From MWEH01 sp964392385 (GTDB lineage Bacteria; Bacillota; Clostridia; Christensenellales; DTU072): a stretch of DNA of 48,581 bases. The number at the start of each line of letters is the position of its first letter. The stretch's first letter is position 1. A program made the position numbers and the translations under genes. This document shows positions 35,294 through 43,460 of this stretch, in pieces. A model generated the notes under the pieces. It did no database searches. It was given only the letters and a program-made list of their open reading frames with translations, and was not told the DNA's origin. The stretch is taken from NCBI GenBank assembly GCA_964392385.1, contig CAYMPR010000007.1, forward strand, positions 1 through 48,581, in the 5' to 3' direction.

Positions 35294-35773
35294 ATGGAAA
35301 ATCTACAAAATCAAAATAATGATATAAAAAAAGATAGACCAATAAAAATCCCTAAAGATAAAGTAATAAAGATCTCAATAATTACGTTGGTTGTATTATC
35401 AGTAGTCGCAGTGATAATAACATCACTTGTTGTTAATCATAATGCCTTGGAAGTAAACCCAAATGAAATTGTAAACGATTCAACAACTGACTTTGTGCTT
35501 ATAAATTTAGGAGATACAGTTTCATGTGAACCTTGTAGGCGAATAAGGCCAGAGGTGGATGCGTTAAAGGAAAAATATCAAGGGGAAATTGTGATTAATT
35601 CATATAATGTAAATTATGATTCGGAAGGAATAAGTTTAGCTAATGAATATAATGTTTCGACTATCCCCACACTAATCTTTTTGGTCAAAGGCGTAGAAGT
35701 TCATAGGACTTCGGGGTATAGAACGCAGGAAGAAATAGAAGCGGATTTTACAATGTTGGGGTGGATAAAATGA
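35294..35773 (+). CDS. Membrane-anchored thioredoxin-like protein
   Basis: This 159-residue protein has a basic N-terminus, one membrane anchor helix (about residues 25-47) and an extracytoplasmic thioredoxin fold with the redox motif C78-E-P-C81. The cis-Pro loop is at VSTIPTLIF. No lipobox is seen. The stop codon overlaps the start of the CcdA-like gene (ATGA), so the two form an operon. By known CcdA/DsbD systems, electrons from cytoplasmic thioredoxin would pass through CcdA to this protein, which then reduces extracellular disulfides or peroxides. The final target is unknown. Confidence 0.88.
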   Translation: MENLQNQNNDIKKDRPIKIPKDKVIKISIITLVVLSVVAVIITSLVVNHNALEVNPNEIVNDSTTDFVLINLGDTVSCEPCRRIRPEVDALKEKYQGEIVINSYNVNYDSEGISLANEYNVSTIPTLIFLVKGVEVHRTSGYRTQEEIEADFTMLGWIK

Positions 35774-36486
35774 TTGAAAGTTGGCTGAAAGTATTAACTG
35801 AGCTTTTAACACAAAATTTATGGCTTGGCCCTCTTGTTGCATTTGGAGCCGGTATACTTGCTTCATTTACTCCTTGTTGTATTTCAAGTCTTCCTCTCAT
35901 AATTGGGTATTGTGGAGGCTATTCTGAAAACAAGAAAAAGGCATTTTTTTACAGTTTGCTTTATGCACTAGGCGCTACAATAGTTTTTACTATTATCGGG
36001 ATAATTGCTGCATTTGTTGGGCATCTGTTTTTAGGAATTCAGATGTATTGGTATATTTTCCTTGGCTTACTAATGTTGGTTATGGCACTACAATCGTGGG
36101 GCATAATACATATATTTAAACACAAGTGCGGACATGAACATGTTGGAAAGAAAAAAGGGGCATTAGGCGCCCTGTTAATTGGTATGTTAAGCTCAGTCTT
36201 CGCATCTCCCTGCTCTACCCCAGTATTAATAGCTATTGTCGCTATAGTTTCAACTGGTCAATCTATTGCGATGGGGGCAATAATGCTTCTTACCTACTCA
36301 CTAGGGCATAGCATTTTAGCAATTGCAGCAGGCACATCAGTTGGATGGGTGCAAGAATTATCAAAAAATCCAAAATTCGAGAAAGCTGGTAAAATAATCA
36401 ATATCATAATGGGTGTACTATTGTTTGCTTTTGCTCTTTACCTTTTCTATGTTGCATTTACTGGAATAGGGCTCCATACCGATTAA
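35770..36486 (+). CDS. ccdA: CcdA/DsbD-type membrane thiol transporter
   Basis: The 238-residue protein has about six membrane helices. The paired redox cysteines typical of CcdA lie in FTPCCISSLPL (C36/C37) and FASPCSTPVL (C148), in helices 1 and 4. A Cys/His-rich loop, KHKCGHEH, sits between about residues 117 and 124 and might bind metal. ATG 35770 is the start, behind GGGGTGG; GTG 35761 is an in-frame alternative. It overlaps the thioredoxin-like gene by four bases. Its role is to move reducing equivalents across the membrane. Confidence 0.88.
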   Translation: MIESWLKVLTELLTQNLWLGPLVAFGAGILASFTPCCISSLPLIIGYCGGYSENKKKAFFYSLLYALGATIVFTIIGIIAAFVGHLFLGIQMYWYIFLGLLMLVMALQSWGIIHIFKHKCGHEHVGKKKGALGALLIGMLSSVFASPCSTPVLIAIVAIVSTGQSIAMGAIMLLTYSLGHSILAIAAGTSVGWVQELSKNPKFEKAGKIINIIMGVLLFAFALYLFYVAFTGIGLHTD

Positions 36487-36613
36487 AAATCAACAATTTT
36501 TTTGTCAATTCTATAATTTTAATTTTGCTAAGGCCATAGTGTATAGATTTTTTACGCAATAAATGTATAATTATTTTATACTTATATTAGTGATTAGAGA
36601 GTTGAGGCAAAAA

Positions 36614-37300
36614 ATGGAAAATGAAATGAAAATAAAAATTACAAAAAATGGTCCATATATTGTCACAGGGAGTGTCCCGCTTTACGAGAAGATAATTGTG
36701 CCTGTAGGTGATCATTATGATTTACAAGATGGCAGACCTCTTCCTCAAAAAGAAAAATATTTACTCTGTAGATGTGGGTTAAGTTCTTCTGCACCTTTTT
36801 GCGATTTTAAACATACAAAATCTAGCTTTGAAGGTCAAGAAACCGCCAGTAGATTAAGTTTTTTAGATAGAGCTGAACTAATACAGGGCCCAGACTTAAA
36901 TCTATTAGATGATGGTAGATGTGCACTCGCAAGGTTTTGCCATAGAGATTTAGGCGATGCCTGGGAATTGACTGAAAGGTCATATAACAGTGAAAATAAA
37001 AAAGAGGCAATTATAGGTGCATCTATGTGTCCAACTGGCAGACTAATTGCTATGGAAAAAAATGGTTTTAAGCATGAAGTACAATATTCCCCTTCCATTG
37101 AAATTATTCAAGATCCTGAAAACAAGTGTTCTGCTGCCATTTTCGTTAGAGGTAACATTACAATTGAGGCAGAAGATGGTTTAATTTATGAAAAGAGAAA
37201 TAATGTGGCGCTTTGCCGTTGTGGGAGCTCAAAAAACATGCCTTTTTGTGATGCTTCCCATGTTTTAATCTTATACAATGATGGAAACGTTCCTAAATAG
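36614..37300 (+). CDS. Double-CDGSH iron-sulfur protein with central Fer4_19-like domain
   Basis: This 228-residue cytoplasmic protein has two CDGSH-type [2Fe-2S] sites with the C-x-C...C...H pattern: C52, C54, C63, H67 and C201, C203, C212, H216. Between them (about residues 85-165) cysteines C103, C109 and C139, in DGRCALARFCH and MCPTGRL, resemble the divergent Fer4_19 ferredoxin-like domain. This would give three clusters on one chain. The start is ATG 36614 with GAGG upstream; earlier codons in frame lack a site. Probably an electron-transfer or redox-sensing protein; the partner may be the FAD oxidoreductase encoded 12 bases downstream. Confidence 0.85.
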   Translation: MENEMKIKITKNGPYIVTGSVPLYEKIIVPVGDHYDLQDGRPLPQKEKYLLCRCGLSSSAPFCDFKHTKSSFEGQETASRLSFLDRAELIQGPDLNLLDDGRCALARFCHRDLGDAWELTERSYNSENKKEAIIGASMCPTGRLIAMEKNGFKHEVQYSPSIEIIQDPENKCSAAIFVRGNITIEAEDGLIYEKRNNVALCRCGSSKNMPFCDASHVLILYNDGNVPK

Positions 37301-37312
37301 GGGGAGATAAGC

Positions 37313-38605
37313 TTGGTGAAGATTATTATTGCAGGAGCAGGCGTAGGGGGATTATTCCTTGCAAAAGTTCTTTCCGAAAAAGACTACGATATTTCTATTT
37401 TTGAAAACAGGGATAAAGATTCTCTTTCATATGATTGGTATGATGATGTTTCATATGATACTTTTTTAAAGTCAGGGATTTCTAAAAATAGGTTGTCTTT
37501 CTATTCTAAGAAGGATTGGTCTTTTATTATGTACGGAAGCACTAACGTTACCAAAATAAATATTCCAGATGAAAAAAAAGATATTTCCGTTCATAGAAGA
37601 ACACTCTCGGAAGAACTCATGAAAGATCTTAGGGGAGTTGCTTTTCATTTTGGGGAGAAGGTTTTATCGCCCATTATTAAGGATGAAAAAGTTGTTGGTA
37701 TAAAAACCATAAAAGGTGAATACTATGCAGATTTAATTATCGATAGTGCAGGGGTAGATTCTCCTCTTAGAACCAACTTACCAGATAAGGCGAAAATTCA
37801 AAAAGAAATAAAGCAGGAAGAAAAGTTCTCTGTATATAGAGCTTTTTTTGAAAGAAATCAAGAGTTTAAAGAGGATTATCACACAAATAAAGCATACTTA
37901 AGACATCTAGGCAGAAGAGGAATCTCTTGGGCGATTGATGGAAAAGACGTAGACGTATTAATTGGGAACATAGGTTCAATAAGTAATGAGGAGATTGAAT
38001 CAGCTTTAAATGATATTAAAAGAGACAATCAAATGATAATAGGTCAGGCGTTATCTGCTGGTAAGTATATTATCCCAGTTAGAAGACCGCTAGCTAAAAT
38101 GGTATGGAATGGTTATGTTGCTCTTGGTGACAGTGCATTTATGACAATACCAATGCTTGGTTCGGGAATAAGAAGCTCAATACTAAGTGCTAAAATATTA
38201 TCCGAAGTTATTGAAACTATAAAACCAGATTTTCCCGAAAAAAAGCTTTGGCTTTATCAAGCAAGAGTAATCAAAGAGCTGTTATACACCCATTATTCAG
38301 TAGATATCATGAAAAATTGGCTCTTAAAAGCTAGCCTAAAAGACATAGCTTTCATTGCAAATAGTAAAATTGTAAGTGCAAGCGATATGGCACTTGTAGC
38401 CTCTGGAAACCCATTCGAATTAAGTTGTAAAGAGATGTTTAAAAAGGCGATAAAAGGCATCTCTAAGCCTAGATTATTAATAGATCTCTTAATCACTCTT
38501 ATAAAAGGGAAATCAGCGCTAAAAAAGGCACAAGAAATACCTTTAGAATTTGAAGAAAAAAAGGTAGCTAGATGGATAAATTCTATAGAGAAGTACTACA
38601 AATAA
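37313..38605 (+). CDS. FAD-dependent oxidoreductase (geranylgeranyl reductase-like family)
   Basis: This 430-residue flavoprotein has the N-terminal dinucleotide motif GAGVGGLFLA (from about residue 8) and the second FAD motif GDSAFMTIPMLGSGI, in the arrangement of the geranylgeranyl reductase / PHBH-like superfamily. Its substrate is unknown. GGGGAG (37301-37306) precedes two adjacent possible starts, TTG 37313 and GTG 37316. It lies 12 bases after the double-CDGSH gene, so they are probably cotranscribed, which suggests the Fe-S protein may supply electrons to it (inference). A terminator follows its stop. Confidence 0.8.
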   Translation: MVKIIIAGAGVGGLFLAKVLSEKDYDISIFENRDKDSLSYDWYDDVSYDTFLKSGISKNRLSFYSKKDWSFIMYGSTNVTKINIPDEKKDISVHRRTLSEELMKDLRGVAFHFGEKVLSPIIKDEKVVGIKTIKGEYYADLIIDSAGVDSPLRTNLPDKAKIQKEIKQEEKFSVYRAFFERNQEFKEDYHTNKAYLRHLGRRGISWAIDGKDVDVLIGNIGSISNEEIESALNDIKRDNQMIIGQALSAGKYIIPVRRPLAKMVWNGYVALGDSAFMTIPMLGSGIRSSILSAKILSEVIETIKPDFPEKKLWLYQARVIKELLYTHYSVDIMKNWLLKASLKDIAFIANSKIVSASDMALVASGNPFELSCKEMFKKAIKGISKPRLLIDLLITLIKGKSALKKAQEIPLEFEEKKVARWINSIEKYYK

Positions 38606-38633
38606 AAAACAACCTAAGATAAGGCTGTTTTTT
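38604..38633 (+). terminator. Terminator after the FAD oxidoreductase
   Basis: AAAAAACAACCT (38604-38615) pairs with AGGCTGTTTTTT (38622-38633) with a single mismatch and a six-base loop; the T-run ends the stem. Confidence 0.85.
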
Positions 38634-38730
38634 GTTGAGAACAAAGTATTAATTCAATTATTGCATCTAAATTTTTATAGCTTTTAACTTTAAAATCAAT
38701 GCCTACTAAAACCTTAGCAATAAATAATAA

Positions 38731-38994
38731 CTAATCTTTTAATGCAGTATCAAATACTTTTTTGATGTTTTGCTTTGTAGCAGGTCCTTCGTGTACCTTT
38801 TTTCCATCTATCCAAAGACATGGGACATAAAAATAATCGTACGAATCAGCTATCGCTTTATTTTGTCTTTCCTCGAGTTTATTTATCTTTACCAACTTGC
38901 AGTTAGGATTTTCATTGCAAATTTCTTCAATAAATTGATCTGCTTGGCGACAATATGGGCAACCTTGTAAATAAAAGTAAGTTATTTCTTTCAT
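38731..38994 (-). CDS. Glutaredoxin-like thiol protein
   Basis: This 87-residue protein has the thioredoxin fold and the glutaredoxin-type active site CPYC (residues 12-15) with a cis-Pro in YVPCLWIDGKKV. It lacks a membrane segment. AGAAGGAGA precedes the ATG. It is alone on the minus strand, divergent from the ArsB/NhaD-type permease. In an anaerobe without glutathione it would use other thiols or thioredoxin reductase; that is inference. Confidence 0.85.
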   Translation of the reverse strand: MKEITYFYLQGCPYCRQADQFIEEICNENPNCKLVKINKLEERQNKAIADSYDYFYVPCLWIDGKKVHEGPATKQNIKKVFDTALKD

Positions 38995-39068
38995 GTTTTC
39001 TCCTTCTAATTGGATTCTATTATTACACTAACATTAAGTCGTCTTTTAGTCAATAATCAACAAGGAAT

Positions 39069-39086
39069 ATACCAAGTTTTTGGTAT
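39069..39086. promoter_or_regulatory. Palindrome in the grx-like / permease divergent region
   Basis: ATACCAA and TTGGTAT form a perfect 7-bp inverted repeat around GTTT, between two divergent genes. It could be an operator for a shared regulator; no T-run supports a terminator on either strand. Confidence 0.4.
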
Positions 39087-39136
39087 TTTAAACCTTAAAA
39101 TTAAACCTGATTTTAGATGAAAAGTAATAGTATAAA

Positions 39137-39145
39137 TGGTATAAT
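39137..39145 (+). promoter_or_regulatory. Extended -10 promoter of the permease
   Basis: TGGTATAAT is a perfect extended -10 about 30 bases before the GTG start. No good -35 is present, which an extended -10 can tolerate. Confidence 0.5.
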
Positions 39146-39174
39146 GACTTCTAGTTTGTTTTGAGGTGATTAAA

Positions 39175-40476
39175 GTGTTTGACGCAAAATTTATAATAGC
39201 CGTTGTTTTATTTGCACTTACCTATATTTTGTTAATGACTCTGCCTAAGTTCAGGGCATACATAGCACTTGCTTCAGCAATACTTTATTTAGCTATTGGA
39301 ATTTTACCCATTGGAAAGCTATTTTCTTCAATTGACTGGAATGTTTTGATGATGATAGGTGGAACAATGGGTATAGTGGCGTTATTTATTAAATCACAGA
39401 TGCCCGCACGTTTAGCTGATCAAATGATATCCAAAATCCCAAATGTCAAATGGGCAATAATCGCTTTATCCTTTTTTGCTGGTATAATTTCCGCATTTGT
39501 CGATAATGTTGCTACTGTCTTAATGGTTGCACCTGTTGCTATTACAATTTGCAAAAAACTAAACATTTCCCCCGTAAAAAGCATAATTGCTATAGCAATC
39601 TCTTCTAATTTACAAGGTGCTGCGACACTAGTAGGCGATACCACATCAATAATGCTTGGTGGTTATGCCGATATGACATTTCTTGACTTTTTTGTCTTTA
39701 AAGGTAACATGGGCTTATTCTTTGTTGTAGAAATAAGTGCAATACTTGCGACATTACTACTTCTTTTCCTTTTCAGAAAAGATAAAGAAAAAATATCAGT
39801 TGATACTATCGCGGAAGTTAAGGATTATTTCCCAACTGTTCTGCTACTAGTTATGCTTGCGCTTCTAATTACTGCTTCGTTTTTGCCAATTCAATATAAA
39901 TTAATCATCGGTGGAATGGATATTACTAATGGAGTTATATGTATAGCACTTTTATTTGTGGGCATAATTAAAGAAATAATTGTAAAGAAGAATATAAAAA
40001 CAGTAGTTGAAACAATAAAGGAAGTAGATTTTTTCACTTTATTGTTACTAGCCAGTTTGTTTATAGTAATTGCAGGAATTAAAGAAGCTGGATTAATAGA
40101 TTTACTTAGTGGATTTTTTGTTAATTTATCGGGTGGAAATTTATTTGCTATATATTCTATATTGGTATGGTTTTCCGTTATTTTATCAGCATTTATTGAT
40201 AATATTCCCTATATAGCTACCATGTTGCCTGTTGTATCGGGTATTGCAGCAATTCTCGGAATTGACCCAACGATTCTTTACTTTGGTTTACTTTCTGGAG
40301 CCACTTTAGGGGGCAATCTAACGCCTATTGGTGCATCGGCAAATATAACAGCACTTGGGATATTAAGAAAAGAAGGGCATAACGTTAAAGCTTGGGAATT
40401 CATGAAAATTAGCATACCTTACACTCTAATTGCAGTGGTTGCTGGGTACTTGATGATTTGGTTTATTTGGTCATAA
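39175..40476 (+). CDS. ArsB/NhaD-superfamily ion transporter
   Basis: This 433-residue protein has about eleven helices in two related halves. Each half has the signature seen in the ion-transporter superfamily: FVDNVATVLMVAPVA and SSNLQGAATLVGDTTSIML in the first, FIDNIPYIATMLPV and GATLGGNLTPIGASANI in the second. The family includes arsenite, Na+/H+ and dicarboxylate transporters, so the substrate is not certain. The start chosen is GTG 39175, since GAGGTGAT (39163-39170) is its ribosome site; GTG 39166 lies within that site. Confidence 0.87.
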   Translation: MFDAKFIIAVVLFALTYILLMTLPKFRAYIALASAILYLAIGILPIGKLFSSIDWNVLMMIGGTMGIVALFIKSQMPARLADQMISKIPNVKWAIIALSFFAGIISAFVDNVATVLMVAPVAITICKKLNISPVKSIIAIAISSNLQGAATLVGDTTSIMLGGYADMTFLDFFVFKGNMGLFFVVEISAILATLLLLFLFRKDKEKISVDTIAEVKDYFPTVLLLVMLALLITASFLPIQYKLIIGGMDITNGVICIALLFVGIIKEIIVKKNIKTVVETIKEVDFFTLLLLASLFIVIAGIKEAGLIDLLSGFFVNLSGGNLFAIYSILVWFSVILSAFIDNIPYIATMLPVVSGIAAILGIDPTILYFGLLSGATLGGNLTPIGASANITALGILRKEGHNVKAWEFMKISIPYTLIAVVAGYLMIWFIWS

Positions 40477-40504
40477 TTAACATACCTCTCTAATTCATTA
40501 ACAC

Positions 40505-40536
40505 AAAAAAAAGAGCTAGAAAAACTAGCTCCTTTT
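40505..40536. terminator. Bidirectional terminator
   Basis: GAGCTAG (40513-40519) and CTAGCTC (40525-40531) form the stem around five A. The minus strand ends in eight T, and the plus strand has CTTTT. It serves both the permease and the convergent GPH gene. Confidence 0.9.
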
Positions 40537-40552
40537 AATAAAGGATATTTGT

Positions 40553-42478
40553 TTATTTAGAGTCGTTATTTGAATCTATTTCTGCGGAGTCATCCGTCTT
40601 TTCTACAATAGCTTCTTCATCTGGCACATTAGCTATATTATCTAAGCTACTAGCTTCACTACTCGTATCAACTACTAAGGCGCGTCTTCTATTTAATTCG
40701 ACTAGCATCTCGCTATAGAATTTTTCATCAATTTTGAATTTTCTATTTTGAATTAGCCAAGCAAGTGCTATAAGTAGAATAGGTAGCACGCATACCGCAA
40801 CTCTCATCCATATTCTCATTCCAGGTGAAGTTCTGTCCTTAAAATTCAAATTAGCTGCGTTATAGTCGTTTTGTATAATTTCCATTGAGTAAACATAAGT
40901 TGTTGTACCATTATCTGCTAAAAGGTCAGCATCAGATATGTCTTTCCATATTCCAATAGGAGTCTCACTTCCTTCAACAAGATTTCCATCTACGTATGTT
41001 TTTCTAAAAACCTTACAATCTCCTAAAGCTTGCACGTAATCTGCTTTAAGCTGATATTTAGACATATCATCTGATATAATACGTTCCGAAACCAAAGCTT
41101 TTGCCGCCGTTTCATCATCCGCTGTTTCAATAATATTTATGTAATCCTGTACGTTGTTTAAGTATGTTATTTGGGCAGACGATGTGTTCATGTCAGCTAG
41201 GTAGTTTTTCTGAGATTCCATTGTAGAAATATTTTGGCTTAAAATAAAAATACCAGATGCCGCAAGAACAAGCGTCACAATGCCATATTGTATGGCCGAG
41301 GAAAACTTAGCGACAAATGGGCGAAGAGTTGAAACAACAGCTTCATTTCTTTCACCTTGCTTAAGCTCGTTATACTCCACACAATTTGTCATATTGATAA
41401 TAGTCGCCATATAGAACAATGTTTGCCCAGTAAAGATAAATACACCAAAAATTATCAAGGTAATTATGTTAAAAGGTAGGATGCTTGTCCAGCCGAGTAG
41501 GGCAACTCCCAAATAACCAAAGATTGCAATACCAGCACTTAGTAATTGTAGTTTTTTCCTACCCATCTTATCAGCAAGCTTAGTGTAAAGGGCATTTGCT
41601 AAAATACTACATACTCCAAATACAACTATAAAATAAAAGGCTTTATTATCATATCCAACCTCTAAATAATACAAATTGTATGCAAGAGCAACAAGTAAGC
41701 CACTTCCTACACTATAGGCAATTAGCGACAGCGCCATCCATAAGACTTGGTCATTGCTTTTAATGGTTTTCCACATCTTTTTTAAGGAGATCTTAGAGCT
41801 TTTTTCAGCTTCGGTTCTCTCTGTTTCTTTAACAAAAATTGTAGTCACAGCCTGACAAATAATAAACGCCGCGACAATAATGATTGACATTAAACTGTAA
41901 CCTTGTACAACGTTACCTGGTGTGAAAAAAGTAACTATTCCTTGTCCCACAAATGCTCCGAGGCCAGCAAAGATAACAGTAAGCATAGTGACTTGATTTC
42001 TTTCTTTTTCTTTAGATGAAAGGGAGGGAAGCATCGCCCAATATCCGATATCATTCATAGTAAAAGTTGATTCCCAAAGAAGATATGCAACAATCATAAA
42101 GGCTACGAAACTCCAACCCTCTAAGCGAACATTAAACATCGCAATCATAACAATGCCACAAGTAATTGCTCCAACCATTATCCAGGGCTTAAACTTACCC
42201 CACTTAAAATGGCTTCCCTCTATTATTGCTCCCATTATTGGATCATTTATAGCATCCCAAATTCTTCCTCCTACACCAATTATTAAGCTTAAAGTAGTGA
42301 ATTGGATAAGTTCTAGTGAGACGCCAAACTGTATATAGGTTAGCAAAAATGCCGCTATCAGTTGATAGGCCATGTCTCTTCCGATTCCACCTAATGAGAA
42401 AAACCACTTGTTCTTATTGAATTGTTTTAGTCTACTAGCTTCAATTGGATCAGAAATTTCATTTACATTACTGTTCAT
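40553..42478 (-). CDS. GPH-family sugar/cation symporter with a large extra domain
   Basis: Glycoside-pentoside-hexuronide symporters normally have about 450-480 residues and twelve helices. This one has 641. Helices 1 to 11 span about residues 25-415 with family motifs WDAINDPIMGAIIE and WGKFKPWI. Then about 140 residues (about 414-555), mostly polar and mixed with Asp, Asn and Thr, are inserted before the last helix (about 556-576). By topology this loop would lie outside the cell. The C-terminal 55 residues are an acidic tail. The substrate is unknown. GGAGG precedes the ATG. It is convergent with the permease gene. Confidence 0.88.
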   Translation of the reverse strand: MNSNVNEISDPIEASRLKQFNKNKWFFSLGGIGRDMAYQLIAAFLLTYIQFGVSLELIQFTTLSLIIGVGGRIWDAINDPIMGAIIEGSHFKWGKFKPWIMVGAITCGIVMIAMFNVRLEGWSFVAFMIVAYLLWESTFTMNDIGYWAMLPSLSSKEKERNQVTMLTVIFAGLGAFVGQGIVTFFTPGNVVQGYSLMSIIIVAAFIICQAVTTIFVKETERTEAEKSSKISLKKMWKTIKSNDQVLWMALSLIAYSVGSGLLVALAYNLYYLEVGYDNKAFYFIVVFGVCSILANALYTKLADKMGRKKLQLLSAGIAIFGYLGVALLGWTSILPFNIITLIIFGVFIFTGQTLFYMATIINMTNCVEYNELKQGERNEAVVSTLRPFVAKFSSAIQYGIVTLVLAASGIFILSQNISTMESQKNYLADMNTSSAQITYLNNVQDYINIIETADDETAAKALVSERIISDDMSKYQLKADYVQALGDCKVFRKTYVDGNLVEGSETPIGIWKDISDADLLADNGTTTYVYSMEIIQNDYNAANLNFKDRTSPGMRIWMRVAVCVLPILLIALAWLIQNRKFKIDEKFYSEMLVELNRRRALVVDTSSEASSLDNIANVPDEEAIVEKTDDSAEIDSNNDSK

Positions 42479-42662
42479 AGGTTTCCTCCTGTTTTTAAAA
42501 GATAAAATGGTTAAAAAGAGAATAATAGAAAAGTATATCTAAGTATAATGTAATTTTGTCATTTATAAAGAGGTATGTCAATATCACCATTAATTAGATT
42601 AATACAATATTTGCCAATAACTAAATGAAAAAAGGGTGTTTAATTGATTCCCCAAAAGCTAA
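42479..42662. other. Intergenic stretch without a gene
   Basis: AT-rich and without a coding frame of note. It should hold the GPH promoter, but I cannot pick one with confidence; TTGACA on the minus strand at 42576-42581 lacks a clear -10 partner. Confidence 0.3.
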
Positions 42663-42689
42663 CAAAAAAGAGAGCCTTTAAGACTCTCT
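42663..42689 (-). terminator. Terminator after rubredoxin
   Basis: On the minus strand AGAGAG (42684-42689) pairs with CTCTCT (42669-42674), with further pairing inside, and is followed by six T. Confidence 0.8.
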
Positions 42690-42713
42690 AATCGAATTAT
42701 ATTTTGACTATAA

Positions 42714-42875
42714 TTAATCGGTCAAGGAAAATTGGCTTTTTGCTGCTCCACAAACTGGACACTCCCAATCCTCTGGAACATCTTTCCATTTAGTCCCTGG
42801 TGCTAATCCACTATCTGGATCGCCTTCCGCTTCATCATAAACATAACCACAAAGTTCACATACATATTTTTTCAT
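42714..42875 (-). CDS. Rubredoxin
   Basis: This 53-residue frame encodes a small one-iron electron carrier. The four iron ligands are in CELCGY (C6, C9) and CPVCGA (C39, C42), and the typical core residues YDEAEGDPDSGLAPGT and the W-rich segment WKDVPEDWE are present. GGAGG lies upstream (TAATGGAGG). It follows the desulfoferrodoxin gene by 15 bases on the same strand, so the two are cotranscribed. Rubredoxin is the usual electron donor to superoxide reductase, which explains the pairing. Confidence 0.96.
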   Translation of the reverse strand: MKKYVCELCGYVYDEAEGDPDSGLAPGTKWKDVPEDWECPVCGAAKSQFSLTD

Positions 42876-42890
42876 TTTATTCCTCCATTA

Positions 42891-43280
42891 TTAAATATCT
42901 TTTTTCCATATGCCATGAAGAGTGCAATAGGCATATGCAATTTCAGCTGTATCATCAGCAGTTAATGCAAATTGAACCACTGGTGCTTCATTAGGTTTCA
43001 ATATTTTTCTTTGGCCACCCTTTGTTGTTTGTAGGTATACCCAGCTAATATGATGTATCTCAGTCATTGGATGAGGCATAGACCCTACATTTACAGTAAC
43101 TAATTGACCGCTAACTGAAACTGCTGGGATATGATAATCTGTCTTTGCTTCTACAGTGTTTGGAACTAGCTCTGACATCTCTTCGCCGCAGCATACAAGA
43201 GGTATTCCTGCATCATTAATTAAACCAACGATATTTCCACATATTTTACAGATATAAAAAGTTTGTCTTGCTTTTGCCAT
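42891..43280 (-). CDS. dfx: Desulfoferrodoxin (superoxide reductase, two-iron type)
   Basis: This protein reduces superoxide to peroxide without making oxygen, a common anaerobe defence. Residues 1-35 are the desulforedoxin domain with Fe ligands C11, C14, C30 and C31. The catalytic iron site has H50, H70, H76 (or H77), C119 and H122. The loop normally EKH is DYH here (D48, Y49, H50): the Lys that assists superoxide binding and proton transfer is replaced by Tyr. Some natural superoxide reductases lack it, so activity may persist. GAGGAG precedes the ATG. Electrons likely come from the adjacent rubredoxin. Confidence 0.94.
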   Translation of the reverse strand: MAKARQTFYICKICGNIVGLINDAGIPLVCCGEEMSELVPNTVEAKTDYHIPAVSVSGQLVTVNVGSMPHPMTEIHHISWVYLQTTKGGQRKILKPNEAPVVQFALTADDTAEIAYAYCTLHGIWKKDI

Positions 43281-43325
43281 TTTTTAATCTCCTCTTTGAA
43301 TTGATTTATTGGTTGTTATTATAGA

Positions 43326-43355
43326 ATTATATCATGAAGAGCAGTGAGTTTTCCA
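43326..43355 (-). promoter_or_regulatory. Possible promoter of dfx-rubredoxin
   Basis: On the minus strand TGGAAA (43350-43355), 18 bases, then TATAAT (43326-43331). The -10 is perfect and the -35 is weak. Confidence 0.45.
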
Positions 43356-43460
43356 GCCGTTTTTGCGATTGATATTATTAGAACCGAACTATTATCTATA
43401 TAAAATTACAAAAGCAATATTAATTGTAGAAAAGGAGCTTATAACAACGGAATGAACAAA

